Origin: Pseudoalteromonas sp. NBT06-2 | GTDB taxonomy: Bacteria > Pseudomonadota > Gammaproteobacteria > Enterobacterales > Alteromonadaceae | Length of the DNA stretch: 40,234 bases | Reading direction: 5' to 3' | Assembly (NCBI RefSeq): GCF_002276045.1 | Contig: NZ_NQMR01000064.1 | Coordinates: forward strand, 1 to 40,234 | Shown: in pieces, positions 1-9,604 of the stretch | Position numbering within the stretch: position 1 is the stretch's first letter | How the letters are laid out: the number at the start of each line of letters is the position of its first letter | The notes under the pieces: model-generated | What the model was told of the DNA's origin: nothing | Seen by the model: the letters and a program-made list of their open reading frames with translations, nothing else | The model's database searches: none | Translations under genes and position numbers: made by a program

Positions 1-1310
1 CACCTTCATTGATCACAGGTATAAATGAATGAACTCAATATCGATAGACATAAACAACGAGCGAATAAGTTTTTTAATTTTACTCGATTGCTTATCAATA
101 AATTGCCATTCATATTGCCGGCCATCAAAGTCATTATTATTTAAATGATCACTTAATAATTTAATGCTATCGGCAGGGATGAGTTTAAAGGCTTTTTTGC
201 GAACATCACCAAAACTCAAATCATCATCCATATCAGTATCGATAAAATACTTTAATAAGCTACCAGCGGATTTTAATTTGGTTCTAACAACATTCACATC
301 TTCAACAATGCACTGCTTTGCATAGCCCTTAGCTGACTCGGTTAATTTTCTCACCAAGTAAATAAAGGCAGAAACTAAATTGTCATTGGTTTCGCGGTAC
401 CTAAAAAATAAATAACAAACAAGATATAAAATGGTTTGGCTATCAGTGTGTCTTCTGAGCTTATAAACAGACTTGTGTTTAACTAGCGAAGCGTAGTACT
501 CAAGGTTCTTAGGAGATAATTCTAGTTCAGCAATAAGCACTTTAATTTCAGGGTAAAGAGAGCGTATGATTTTATGTGTCTTCAGCTCTTGTGTTATTTG
601 ACTGGCCGAAAAGTCTTTAGACATCTTCTTCAACTTAGCTAGATCAGTGAAGGTATTATTTGATCCAAGTAATTTAAGTAATGTTGCCCGTGTATCTAAC
701 GATAAACAGTCATGGAGGACTTTTTCAATACGATTACGCTCATTTGTTAATACTACTGATATTGTGTCTTGTAGAGTTGTGTAACCAGCTAATGCGATCC
801 TGTTTTGTCCAAAATAGGCTATGCATTCATCAAACACATACCTCGGCTCCAGATTAATTTTCACAACATCATTTAGTCTTTCAATTAGTGGTGCTTTGTT
901 TAGTTTGCTTTGGTAAATTGAAAAACCGACATGTTTAATTAATTTTTTAACCAACTTTGTTTTTGTTGTTCGCGATAAGTCGGCCAATACCATATCTTTG
1001 CCATTGAAATGTTTACTCCGGACATAATCAAGATCAGCCACAACATCGTTAAACGAAAAGTTAAAGATAATAGGACGTGATCTGAAGTAACCTAATAGCA
1101 GAATAAAATATACTCGGGTTTCTAATCGCCTTAGCTCATTAACGAGTTTTTGGGTTTCACTATCCAATGAAAAATAGTCTTCCCTGTCAGTTCGACTAAA
1201 GTTTGGTAAAGCATAAAGCTCATTAATTTCAGACGATGTGAGTATTTGAATACGTTTAGTGGTTGGACTAGTGATGATGTTTGACCTTTATAGTTATTTT
1301 TCATCATCAT
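1..1310 (-). pseudogene. Tn3-family transposase, N-terminal part, frameshifted and cut by the window edge
   Basis: The longest open stretch (1167 down to 13, 384 codons) resembles the N-terminal DUF4158 region of large Tn3-family transposases. The same frame continues upstream to about 1257 and encodes ILTSSEINELYALPNF and DREDYFSLD, the usual family opening, but no ATG, GTG or TTG is available before the in-frame stop at 1288-1290. Three consecutive ATG codons near 1302-1310 lie in another frame, so a frameshift near 1258 seems to have separated start and body. At the other end translation stops at 13-15 directly after SIDIEFIHLYL, where the related remnant near 14.6 kb continues into DELRDEYEG in a shifted frame. 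Full family members are about 1000 residues. Loss of function is inferred; anything left of base 1 is unseen. Confidence 0.75.
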
Positions 1311-1412
1311 AACTTATGAATGGTCAAAAAATAACCTTGAGGTTCATTTCGAGGGAATGGGCGCAAAACCCCTATTTAGCATTACATGTCACGATTGGAA
1401 ATAAGAAAACAT

Positions 1413-1440
1413 AAAAAAACCAGCCTAATTTAGACTGGTC
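1413..1440 (-). terminator. Rho-independent terminator on the minus strand
   Basis: Arms ACCAGCCTAA (1419-1428) and TTAGACTGGT (1430-1439) pair with one G-U wobble. On the minus strand the stem is followed by a run of seven T (A run at 1413-1419 on the plus strand). It lies about 290 bases beyond the SNF2 gene stop and probably ends transcripts from that side. Confidence 0.65.
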
Positions 1441-1725
1441 AATATTACAAATATTATGTAATCAATGGGAAAACATTCAACTCTCAAGGATAGGCGTTAA
1501 CTACACAAAGGAATTAATCAGCGCCTGTTAAAGTAGACTAAGTTTTTTAGATTAAGTTCAAAATTATTAGAATAATATTTAAAAAATCAGTTATTATAAA
1601 TAGTCAAATCAATGAAACCTTACAATTAGGCAATCACGTTTTAATAACTGAGTTTATCTGCTGCAATAAACAATCGTTAGGGATTAAATATTATCGGAGC
1701 CCTTCACCTAAATTTTATTAAAATC
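1441..1725. other. Intergenic stretch, no gene seen
   Basis: AT-rich sequence between the terminator and the SNF2 stop codon. The only structure I see is a 9-bp inverted repeat, CAGTTATTA (1588-1596) and TAATAACTG (1642-1650), with a 45-base spacer. Confidence 0.5.
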
Positions 1726-4700
1726 CTACGTATGATTATCAGCTAATAAATTTAACATTTGATCTTCCGTTTGGGTATTAAATTTACCACCTTTAGCATC
1801 AAAGAAACTATCAGCTAGCGCTGCTTTGTCTTGCTGCATTTGAAATACTCTTTCTTCAATTGAGTTTTGACAAATTAATTTATATACAAAAACAGGTTTT
1901 AACTGCCCAATTCTATGGGCTCTATCTGTTGCCTGTCGTTCCACAGCAGGATTCCACCATGGGTCATAATGAATGACAGTATCAGCTTTTGTTAAATTAA
2001 GTCCTGTGCCACCTGCTTTAAGACTGATTAAGAAAATTGAGTTATCTCCATTTTGAAAACTATTTACAGCTTCATCTCTATCCTTAGTTTTACCAGTCAA
2101 AATACTATATTGAATATCTAACTCAGTGAGTTCACGCTCTATAATTGAAAGCATACTTGTAAATTGACTAAAGATGATAATTTTTCTGCCTTTAGCTAAC
2201 ATTAAAGGTATGTTTTCACATAACCAAGATAATTTTGCACTATCTGCTTTATTATTACTAGATATTATCTCTTCGGTTTTAAGATCCTCCACTCCATTGA
2301 CTAATCTAGGATCACAACATGTTTGACGTAATCTAAGAAGGGCTTCAAGAAATGCAAATCGGCTTTTATCTGCGCCTTGTTCTTTAAAAAGTTCCTTAAT
2401 TTTTTGCTCCATATTGGCACGAATACCTTGATATACCATTTGTTGTTTAGGTGCTAATTCAATCATACGCACAAGTTCAGTTTTAGCAGGTAACTCTGTA
2501 AGTACTTGCTCTTTAGTACGACGTAAAACAAATGGTAAAACTAAGTTCTTTAATTGTTCAGCCCTGTGTTCATTGTGCTCTTTTTCAATAGGAACTTGGT
2601 AATAAGACTTAAACTGAACCATAGAACCAATAAGACCAGGCATCGCAAAATCTAATAAAGATTTAAGTTCTTTAAGGTTATTTTCAACAGGAGTACCGGT
2701 TAAACATAAGTTAAAATCACTATTAAGTGCTTTTACAGCCCTAGAAATCTTAGCTTGATTATTTTTTATGGTTTGTGCTTCATCTAATATTACATGACTG
2801 AAATGTAATTCATCATAAACAGCATTATCGCGGGTAATTAAAGGGTAGGTAGTGATAACACAGTCAGCGCTACTAATCTGACTAAATATACTTTTACGAT
2901 TTGAACCATGACTGACCAGTACATTTAAATCAGGCGCAAAGCGATTTATTTCTTTAACCCAGTTTGAGACTAAACTTGTAGGACAAATAATAAGGGCGGG
3001 AGATTTAAGCCCAGACAGTTCTTTTTGAAATAATAAAAATGCAATTGTTTGCAGTGTTTTACCTAAGCCCATATCATCGGCTAATATACCGCCTAACTGA
3101 TGTTTTTTAAGAAACAGAAGCCAATTGACAGCTTGTTTTTGATAGTCCCTTAGAGTTGCATTAAGTCCTTTTGGCACAATGAGAGTATCATGTAAATCAG
3201 GATTTGATACTTGAGTAATGAGTTCTAATAAAGCCTTGTCTGCACAATCAATCTGATTTTCATCAAAATCAGAGAAGGATGAAGCATATGATAATGGTAA
3301 AATTAACCTCTTCGGGACAGTTTTATTTGCATAAAATTGAGAAAGTAAATCAAAAATACAACTTAAATCGGGTTTATCCACTGCCAACCATGTATCTTGA
3401 TACTTGTAATAATTGAATAAATGGGACTTGTTATTGCACAGTGCAGCAAGTGATAACAAATCACTTAGGTAAACGGTTTTGTCAGCAATTTCAAAGTAAG
3501 GCGCTACAGATAGTTTATTAACACGACTTCGTGTCATCGATAAAATAAGTGGCGTTAATATAATATCAGGGTCTTTATACGCTTTAGTATTTATAACCCA
3601 AGATTCATCAGACAGTTGCTTACATACTTCATTAACAAACCAATGATGCTGTGGAGTTGATTCATCTGATGTATTAAAAGTGAGATAACACGCTTTGGGA
3701 ATAGGACCTTTACTTAAAATTAATCCACAGTTTTGTAAACGATTTAAACAAGTATCTTCAAAAGCAGTTTTAATTTGAGCATCTTGCTGTTCATCTAGAT
3801 TTAATTCATGTATTTTTTTGCCATATGCGAACTGTAGATGAAACAAACAACGGTCATCCTGTTTAACTAGCGTTAAACGAGGCACAACATCTTCATTGGT
3901 TAAAACTTGTAATTCTGACTTTTGAATTAACGCTGAACCAAAAATTCGATTGAACTGTTGATTTACGTGCTCAAACATTTCTTCAGCAACAGGGGGGATA
4001 GTAAATAAATGAGAAACTTCCGCAGCAGTTAATGGTGTTTCAAGTTCGCCTACTTCAAAGTTATTTACGTCAATATAATAAGGTGGCGTTGTATTAAAGA
4101 CTTGCCAAGAATCGCACTGAGGTAATGTTAAATTAAGTTCATGAATTGAATCTTTTTCACTCCAAGAAACATCCAACGGCCTTTGTGCTGATAAGCGAAT
4201 AGCTTGCCTTGAATTTTGCCAAAAACAACGTCCTGTAGCCACCATTTGAACTAAAGCCATTACTCCCCATCGACTCTCAAGCACTAATTGACCAAATGAA
4301 TTTTGAGAACGGATCCAACTTAATAATCTAAAATCACTTTCATTTATATGTTCAGGTGTTACTAGACTATTCAATTGTTGTTTAGTAAGAGGTCTTCCTT
4401 GTGAGTAACGTCCATTAGATATGGGAGAAGATTGTTTAGGAACAAGAGCAAGCCTATTGTCATGCTTTTCCAAGACAAATAATATGACATCTTTTTTTGC
4501 TATTTGGCGCTGTTTTTTTAATTTTTCAAGCTGGTTAAACCAATCATGTAGTAAGTAATGCTTACCAAACAATCCAGAATGCTGCGTTTTTAATTTAAGC
4601 AGCGCAGCACCAATATGATGACATTTTTTACCAATTTTACAGGAACATAAAGCTGAGATAGATAAGTCGGTTTGTGATTTTTTAATCTGAATATGTTGAT

Positions 4701-4932
4701 GAAATATATCACCTGATTCACTATAAACTTCAGCACTAACCTGAGTGAATTTTTCATCACTTTCAACCCAGTTAACAAGATCTTTAGTTAAGCATTGTTT
4801 CGACTTTTCAAATACAGTAGGTTTAAAATATCTTTTTAAAAAGCCCTCAGTTATAGGAAAAGCAACTTCCTGCTCCTTTTTAATTTCATCGAATAAAGCA
4901 ATAAGATCTGTTTTAGTTAAGCCTTTGGACAT
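1726..4932 (-). CDS. SWIM zinc-finger SNF2/Rad54-family helicase-like ATPase
   Basis: A 1068-residue protein counted from ATG 4932; a TTG seven codons upstream is a weaker start. An N-terminal SWIM zinc finger has C96, C98, C104 and H106 (CSCKIGKKCHH). The C-terminal half is a SNF2 ATPase with ADDMGLGKT (lysine near 625), the DEAQ box near 717-720 and motif VI QATDRAHRIGQ near 1000. SNF2 proteins use ATP to translocate on double-stranded DNA and remodel protein-DNA complexes; bacterial SWIM-SNF2 proteins are poorly characterised and are linked to transcription recycling or DNA repair. It is transcribed away from the partition module and separated from parB by the iteron cluster at 5.0-5.3 kb. 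All key motifs look intact. The family call is firm, the cellular role is not. Confidence 0.92.
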   Translation of the reverse strand: MSKGLTKTDLIALFDEIKKEQEVAFPITEGFLKRYFKPTVFEKSKQCLTKDLVNWVESDEKFTQVSAEVYSESGDIFHQHIQIKKSQTDLSISALCSCKIGKKCHHIGAALLKLKTQHSGLFGKHYLLHDWFNQLEKLKKQRQIAKKDVILFVLEKHDNRLALVPKQSSPISNGRYSQGRPLTKQQLNSLVTPEHINESDFRLLSWIRSQNSFGQLVLESRWGVMALVQMVATGRCFWQNSRQAIRLSAQRPLDVSWSEKDSIHELNLTLPQCDSWQVFNTTPPYYIDVNNFEVGELETPLTAAEVSHLFTIPPVAEEMFEHVNQQFNRIFGSALIQKSELQVLTNEDVVPRLTLVKQDDRCLFHLQFAYGKKIHELNLDEQQDAQIKTAFEDTCLNRLQNCGLILSKGPIPKACYLTFNTSDESTPQHHWFVNEVCKQLSDESWVINTKAYKDPDIILTPLILSMTRSRVNKLSVAPYFEIADKTVYLSDLLSLAALCNNKSHLFNYYKYQDTWLAVDKPDLSCIFDLLSQFYANKTVPKRLILPLSYASSFSDFDENQIDCADKALLELITQVSNPDLHDTLIVPKGLNATLRDYQKQAVNWLLFLKKHQLGGILADDMGLGKTLQTIAFLLFQKELSGLKSPALIICPTSLVSNWVKEINRFAPDLNVLVSHGSNRKSIFSQISSADCVITTYPLITRDNAVYDELHFSHVILDEAQTIKNNQAKISRAVKALNSDFNLCLTGTPVENNLKELKSLLDFAMPGLIGSMVQFKSYYQVPIEKEHNEHRAEQLKNLVLPFVLRRTKEQVLTELPAKTELVRMIELAPKQQMVYQGIRANMEQKIKELFKEQGADKSRFAFLEALLRLRQTCCDPRLVNGVEDLKTEEIISSNNKADSAKLSWLCENIPLMLAKGRKIIIFSQFTSMLSIIERELTELDIQYSILTGKTKDRDEAVNSFQNGDNSIFLISLKAGGTGLNLTKADTVIHYDPWWNPAVERQATDRAHRIGQLKPVFVYKLICQNSIEERVFQMQQDKAALADSFFDAKGGKFNTQTEDQMLNLLADNHT

Positions 4933-5025
4933 CAGTAACCAGTAAAAAATCAAAGATTGTTCCAGTATAGAGCTTATGAGATCTAAGCTAAAGGATTAAA
5001 TTTGTCTAAAACAAAAAAAATTATC

Positions 5026-5333
5026 AGATCAATATTTTACTAAGGGTAATTAAATTTATATATTACCGTAAAGGGGGTTTACACTTCAAATGTAATAACA
5101 ACATAACTACAACTAACAAACAAGTTACACACAAGTTATAAACGTAATCGAAAAAATACAGAACAAATTTTTACTAAGACAGACTGTAAAGGGCTTTAAA
5201 GCGAAATATATTGTAAAGTTAACCTATATAAAGGGGTCATAAGTTAGTAAAAAAATGATCTCAAGTGTCAATTATAAAAAAGAGATCAAATTTATACCAA
5301 CAAGTTAAGGTGTATAGATCAATATTTTACTAA
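5026..5333. repeat. Left iteron cluster (inc-like), downstream of parB
   Basis: Copies of the 18-bp iteron AGATCA-N4-TTTACTAA lie at 5026-5043 (+), 5160-5177 (+, one mismatch), 5244-5261 (-) and 5316-5333 (+), with a degenerate copy at 5283-5300. The last one covers the parB stop codon. The same repeat fills the origin at 7.77-8.27 kb, so the initiator should bind here as well. By analogy with incA of P1 or incC of F, this would be a copy-control or handcuffing site; that role is inferred. Also seen: GTAAA-GGGGG-TTTAC (5068-5082) and a related TGTAAAGGGCTTTAAAG near 5186, either of which could belong to a parS site. Confidence 0.85.
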
Positions 5334-6298
5334 TTAAAATGCGTCAATAATTTAGATAATTGTTCAAACCTTTTATCAGTCATCACGTTGTTATCTATTT
5401 TAATAACTAAATCTCCTGTTTTAGCATTACGGTGCGCATTGATGTACTTATTTTTAAAGTCAAGGAATTCACGTTTTGTTTGAGATTCTATTTGTGTTTC
5501 AGTCAGTTTCTTTGTAATTGATGCTGATGTTTTATCGTCAGTATCTAAAATATGATCTGCTAGATTATTTTCAAGATCATTAACACGGGATAAAAAACTA
5601 TCTTGATCTATATCTATTGCAAACATCAGTTTTTTAGCTACTTCACGGCCAACGTGATTAGCTGTAGGGTATAAAGCGAGGACTTTACTTGGTATTTTAG
5701 TAAAAGCCTTTAATGAGTCTGCTATAGCAGTATGAGATACACCTTCAACTAAAGCTATTTCTCTATATGAGCCTTTTTTACCTTGGCTTATTAAATCTAA
5801 ACGAGTTTCATTATATGCTTTACCTAATTCCCATAAGCTAGGTGCAATATATTGATCTGAGGAGACAGCAAGGATTTTGGCATCTTTATCGGTAAAATCA
5901 GCAGAAGTTAGTATAATATAATCAGCGTTACTTAATAAACATGCTTTTCGACGTCTAGAGCCTGAAAGAACATATTCTATCCCGTCTTTTTGCCAACTCA
6001 AAGCAGGGTGTTGATTTCTGCCGTCAGCACTAATGGCTGGCAATATGTCGGCAACAGAGGCTTTTGATAATAGTGATTGCTCCCTTCTGTTTTTTCCGTA
6101 AACTTGTGTGCATGATTCAATTTCATCTGATGCTATGATCTTACAACTCAGTCTAATTGTACGATTTGGATCAGAAGGAGCAGGCATAGTAATTTCATCA
6201 CCAACAGCTGCATTTTCTAAAAGTTGATCTAAACTACTTGCTTCAACTGCTAAAGCAAAAGGGTCTATTCGAGTGTCATTTTTGCGTTTTTTAGCCAT
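5330..6298 (-). CDS. parB: ParB-type centromere-binding partition protein
   Basis: A 322-residue ParB/SopB-class protein. It carries the ParB N-terminal motif with GSRRRKACLL (residues about 113-122) and a helix-turn-helix around YREIALVEGVSHTAIADSL (about 181-199). The N-terminus is basic (MAKKRKND). It would bind parS and stimulate the ParA ATPase to segregate the replicon. ParB follows parA by 13 bases, with AAGG upstream of its ATG, so the two are one operon. The arrangement resembles large low-copy plasmids and Vibrio chromosome II more than the chromosomal parAB pair, because the ParA partner has an N-terminal DNA-binding extension. The stop codon lies inside an iteron. No parS was identified with confidence. 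Confidence 0.9.
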   Translation of the reverse strand: MAKKRKNDTRIDPFALAVEASSLDQLLENAAVGDEITMPAPSDPNRTIRLSCKIIASDEIESCTQVYGKNRREQSLLSKASVADILPAISADGRNQHPALSWQKDGIEYVLSGSRRRKACLLSNADYIILTSADFTDKDAKILAVSSDQYIAPSLWELGKAYNETRLDLISQGKKGSYREIALVEGVSHTAIADSLKAFTKIPSKVLALYPTANHVGREVAKKLMFAIDIDQDSFLSRVNDLENNLADHILDTDDKTSASITKKLTETQIESQTKREFLDFKNKYINAHRNAKTGDLVIKIDNNVMTDKRFEQLSKLLTHFN

Positions 6299-6311
6299 TA
6301 TTTAAACCTTT

Positions 6312-7547
6312 TTAAGCACTTTCTAACTGGCATTGAGTTGATGCCCAATTTGATCTGATTAACATCTCTAATTCATCTACAACATCTTTTATATTTTCTT
6401 GAGATTTTATTAAAGATTCTCTACTTGCAAGACTATCAGATGTTTTTTGATCAAAAATAGTATTAAAAGAAGATGAACTAGCTGTAATTGCAGAGCTGTG
6501 ATTGATAGGGTAGCTCATTACTTGTCTACCAAAAGCACTTCTAATATCTTTTACGATATCGCGTTGAGAATGATTGCCTTTAACGTAATTTGTAACAACA
6601 AACTGCATAAAATCCCATCCTTCATGCCCTAAAGCAGCAACAGTATGGTAAATTTCAGCTAAACGTTTTAGAAACTTATTATTTGCATCAAAATCTACAG
6701 CTTCAGGATGAACTGGAATTAACATCGCTGTAGATGCCATTAAAGCATTATAAAACATAAAGTTAAGTGATGGTGCAGTATCTACTAAAATGATATCAAA
6801 TTCATCTGCAACAGGCTTTATTACTTTTTCTAATAATTTATGATAATGACGGTTTTCAGCATATTTATGATTTTCATTTAGTTGTGTTGCAGTTTCATGT
6901 TCAAAATAAAAGTCATCCATACCTGATGGTAATACACGAATATTAGGAATATGAGTTGGTAAAAAAGCACCAGATACAACATCTATTAGAGTTTCATTTT
7001 TTTCAAATTCAACGCAATCACGCATCAAATCACCTACAGTAATAGGATCTGGTTCTGATGGAGGGAAGAAGCTTGAAGAAGAACCTTGAGGATCTAAGTC
7101 AATGATACCTATTCGATATCGTTTAATATTAGTTGTTGCTAAAGCAGCTGCAATATTTACTAAACTTGTTGTTTTACCACAACCTCCTTTTAAAGAATTT
7201 ACAATAATAACTTGTAGCTTGTCACTTGATTTTCGATTCTGTGCCTTTATCCCAAGAACTTCAGCCATATCATGAATATTAGCTAATGTATAAGCATAAT
7301 GCCCATTTGCACCACGACGGATATCAAGATTGTTAAAATCACCTTGATCATGACGACGTTTTAAAGTGCGATTATTACATCCTAATAAATCAGCCGCTGC
7401 TTTTTGAGTATATGTTCTGAGTTCTTTTTCTTCAGTTTTTAAATGGGCACGGTAGTGTTGTATTCGTCCTTCTAATGAGTCTTCTGCAACTGTGGCTGTT
7501 GCTTTTAGCAATTTATATGTATCAAGCGCACTTTTACTTATTGTCAT
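6312..7547 (-). CDS. parA: ParA type Ia partition ATPase with N-terminal HTH
   Basis: A 411-residue deviant-Walker ATPase. Walker A is KGGCGKT (residues 120-126), Walker A' is IIDLDPQGS (148-156) and Walker B is DIILVDTAPS (251-260). Residues 1-100 form an extra N-terminal domain with an HTH-like segment (AAADLLGCNNRTLKRR), as in P1 ParA, SopA and Vibrio ParA2; in those proteins it allows autorepression of the par operon. The start has AAGGA at a good distance (7555-7559). It is divergent from the initiator gene, with the origin between them. A short inverted repeat TAAGC/GCTTA (7569-7573, 7585-7589) just upstream could be an operator, but this is weak. The function in active segregation of the replicon is well supported by the motifs. 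Confidence 0.93.
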   Translation of the reverse strand: MTISKSALDTYKLLKATATVAEDSLEGRIQHYRAHLKTEEKELRTYTQKAAADLLGCNNRTLKRRHDQGDFNNLDIRRGANGHYAYTLANIHDMAEVLGIKAQNRKSSDKLQVIIVNSLKGGCGKTTSLVNIAAALATTNIKRYRIGIIDLDPQGSSSSFFPPSEPDPITVGDLMRDCVEFEKNETLIDVVSGAFLPTHIPNIRVLPSGMDDFYFEHETATQLNENHKYAENRHYHKLLEKVIKPVADEFDIILVDTAPSLNFMFYNALMASTAMLIPVHPEAVDFDANNKFLKRLAEIYHTVAALGHEGWDFMQFVVTNYVKGNHSQRDIVKDIRSAFGRQVMSYPINHSSAITASSSSFNTIFDQKTSDSLASRESLIKSQENIKDVVDELEMLIRSNWASTQCQLESA

Positions 7548-7769
7548 TATAATATCCTTAAAGGTGAATAAGCATTATAATGTCGCTTACTATTGAAGTA
7601 AATACTTTTATAGATAGACATCGATTAAAAATAAAAACATTTAATTATTGTATATAAATTAAAGTATAATAAATAAGATTAAAATTGGTTAATAATTAAG
7701 GTATAAAAGACTAGGGCTCGATTTATATAAGGTAAGATATTGTAATAATTGATTTTTTTAAAAAAAGTC

Positions 7770-8274
7770 AGATCATTATTTAACTTGGTAAAGATCAGTC
7801 CTTTAACTACTTACAGATCAATAAAATACTAAGTGAAATTTAAAATTTCGATTTATACACAGCTTTATCAGGTTTTTATTCACAGAGTATGCGATGAGAT
7901 CAATATTTTACTATGTATTTTTAACTATTTATCCACGGAATCAAAAAAATTAGTAATAAAATGTAAGTAAAGATCTGATCTTTACTTAATAAAGATCAGA
8001 TCTTTACTAATTAGAACTTAAGTTATTAACAACAATAGATGTTCGTTGTGCTGAGATCACAATTTTACTAAGTTAATGTGTATTTTAGATAGTACCAATT
8101 AAAATTTGTATAAAAAACAACCAAAACAAGAATGGTATAAAATTTTAAGTTAGTAAAAAAATGATTTATAACTTTTTCTTAGTAAAATTGTGATCTATAA
8201 ATTATTTAAACTTGGCTAAGTTAGTAAAAAACTGATCTCAAGAAAAAATATTATATGGATCAATTTTATACTAA
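7770..8274. repeat. Origin iteron array, 18-bp AGATCA-N4-TTTACTAA
   Basis: Plus-strand copies: 7770-7787 and 7792-7809 (both degenerate), 7815-7832, 7897-7914, 7971-7988, 7993-8010, 8054-8071 and 8257-8274. Minus-strand copies: 8150-8167, 8179-8196 and 8221-8238. The best copies match all 14 fixed positions; the middle four bases vary. Orientation flips near 8.1 kb and again at the last copy. Almost all copies contain GATC, and two carry a second GATC in the spacer (7971-8010), so Dam methylation could change initiator binding. Confidence 0.9.
7853..7937 (+). promoter_or_regulatory. Three DnaA boxes in the origin
   Basis: TTATACACA (7853-7861) and TTATTCACA (7876-7884) match the DnaA consensus TTATNCACA exactly. 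TTATCCACG (7929-7937) differs only at the last base. All three are on the same strand and interleaved with iterons, suggesting host DnaA takes part in opening this origin. Confidence 0.82.
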
Positions 8275-8331
8275 CTTAAAAGATTAACATTAGTGTAAAT
8301 ATATGTTGTTATTAGCTGTCTAATAAAAAGA

Positions 8332-9558
8332 ATGGTAAAAAAAATGAAACCAAAGGTAAACATCTCCGTTGAAAATCTTCCAGATTCTCTAAGAGGTCAG
8401 ATTCAAGGAGTAGAAAGTGCAAGAGATAATGAAAGTCTCGCTTTGTTTACTGACAATAAAGATGTTCGGGTTTCAGTTGATAATACCATGTATCAAGATT
8501 TACGTTCCTACTCGAATACTTTTAACCACTATGATTTATGGGGTAGATTTGTCAGATCTGGACATAAGAAAGTCCTCCTTGAAGATGCCCCTAAAAGAAC
8601 GATTATTACGCGTAAAATATCTGAAAAAGTTGATGGTATTCAATATACAGGCGAAATAAAAATAACGCCAGCTGTCGTAAGTACTAGACGAAATGGTGAA
8701 GATGTTGAGTATTTAGTTTGGCCGTCCGATAGAGAAGAAAAAGTAGAAAGGGCATTAATACGATTAGCTTCTAAAGGAAAAATAGTTAAAATAAATTTTA
8801 AATCTGGAATACAATATGCGGTTGTATTTTCTATGAATGAATTAGCTCAAGAGTTAAAGTCTGTTGGTCAATCAATGCCGTTTCCTCAAATTAAAGAAGC
8901 GCTTGAAGCACTTCAAGGATCAAAATTATCATTTAAATACTCAGCAAATGATACAAAAAATACGGACATTGATGATTCTTTTTACGAATCTAACATGAAT
9001 TTTTTATCCTCATTACATTTTAGTGGTAAAAAAGGACAGGGTGGAAACATCAAATGTGTTGCCTGTTTGAATGCTTTTGTACATAACATGATTGATAACT
9101 TAGAATATAAAGGTTATTACTTTAATCGTGCACAAGAACAAAAAAGAGGATTATCACGTTGGATGATGCTTCGATTATATCATTTATGGCGATATGCTGC
9201 TCCAGGTAAAACACATCATTTTAGATTACTATCTATTATGGAAAAATATGGTTCTATATATTCCACTGATAATCTTAGTGAAAATAAATTAAAAGCACTA
9301 CGTCGTGATATGACGACTACAATGAAAGATTTAATAACAAACGGTGCTATTTCTGATTATAGTATTTCAAATGTTAAAGATGATAAAACGGGTAAAATAA
9401 TTGATTACACTTATGAACTTCACCCTACAAATGAATTTTGTGAAGAAATATTAACCTTGAACAAACAAAATAAACGGATTGAAATTCAAGGTGGTAAAAG
9501 AATATTAGAACCAACACTTACTATCGATGAAGATAATATAGATCAATTTGTAGTATAA
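8332..9558 (+). CDS. Plasmid/chromid replication initiator protein (Rep)
   Basis: A 408-residue protein placed directly downstream of the iteron array, the usual position of an iteron-binding initiator. Distinctive segments are YLVWPSDREEKVERALIRLA (about 123-142) followed by FSMNELAQELKSVG, which reads like a winged-helix DNA-binding domain, and a second such region near RRDMTTTMKDLITNGAI. It is not IncFII RepA-like and does not resemble Vibrio RctB as I remember that protein, so I give no symbol. Start ATG 8332 is chosen because it follows AAAAAGA; ATG 8344 is an alternative. It ends at a strong bidirectional terminator shared with the convergent tus gene. The role as initiator is inferred mainly from context (origin, iterons, parAB) plus general resemblance to plasmid Rep proteins. 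Confidence 0.85.
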   Translation: MVKKMKPKVNISVENLPDSLRGQIQGVESARDNESLALFTDNKDVRVSVDNTMYQDLRSYSNTFNHYDLWGRFVRSGHKKVLLEDAPKRTIITRKISEKVDGIQYTGEIKITPAVVSTRRNGEDVEYLVWPSDREEKVERALIRLASKGKIVKINFKSGIQYAVVFSMNELAQELKSVGQSMPFPQIKEALEALQGSKLSFKYSANDTKNTDIDDSFYESNMNFLSSLHFSGKKGQGGNIKCVACLNAFVHNMIDNLEYKGYYFNRAQEQKRGLSRWMMLRLYHLWRYAAPGKTHHFRLLSIMEKYGSIYSTDNLSENKLKALRRDMTTTMKDLITNGAISDYSISNVKDDKTGKIIDYTYELHPTNEFCEEILTLNKQNKRIEIQGGKRILEPTLTIDEDNIDQFVV

Positions 9559-9572
9559 AAATAAGCTTTAGT

Positions 9573-9604
9573 AAAAAAGCCAAACATTTATGTTTGGCTT
9601 TTTT
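9573..9604. terminator. Bidirectional terminator between rep and tus
   Basis: Perfect 14-bp arms AAAAAAGCCAAACA (9573-9586) and TGTTTGGCTTTTTT (9591-9604) with a 4-base loop. A-runs and T-runs on both sides let it work on both strands for the convergent genes. Confidence 0.92.

Larger units (their letters stand above)
7548..8331. other. Plasmid-type replication origin region
   Basis: The 784-bp intergenic region between divergent parA and the initiator holds three DnaA boxes, about eleven Rep iterons and very AT-rich flanks (about 7600-7770 and 8090-8330), one of which may be the unwinding element. Its position directly upstream of the initiator is typical of iteron-controlled plasmid origins (P1, F, RK2) and of chromid origins. 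The initiator promoter must lie inside or next to the iterons, which would allow autoregulation. I cannot tell from sequence where unwinding starts or in which direction the forks leave. Confidence 0.88.

Noticed and set aside
4590..4945. Open frames overlapping the start of the SNF2 gene (both strands)
   Set aside because: They are shadows of the SNF2 coding sequence, whose SWIM finger and N-terminus are clearly real.
5068..5200. GTAAAGGGGGTTTAC and related words as parS
   Set aside because: Only one real palindrome and no perfect repeat; kept as a note in the left iteron entry, not as a called parS.
8332..9558. Initiator as a Vibrio RctB or IncFII RepA homologue
   Set aside because: The length and the sequence blocks I can recall of those families do not match; only the general plasmid-initiator role is supported.
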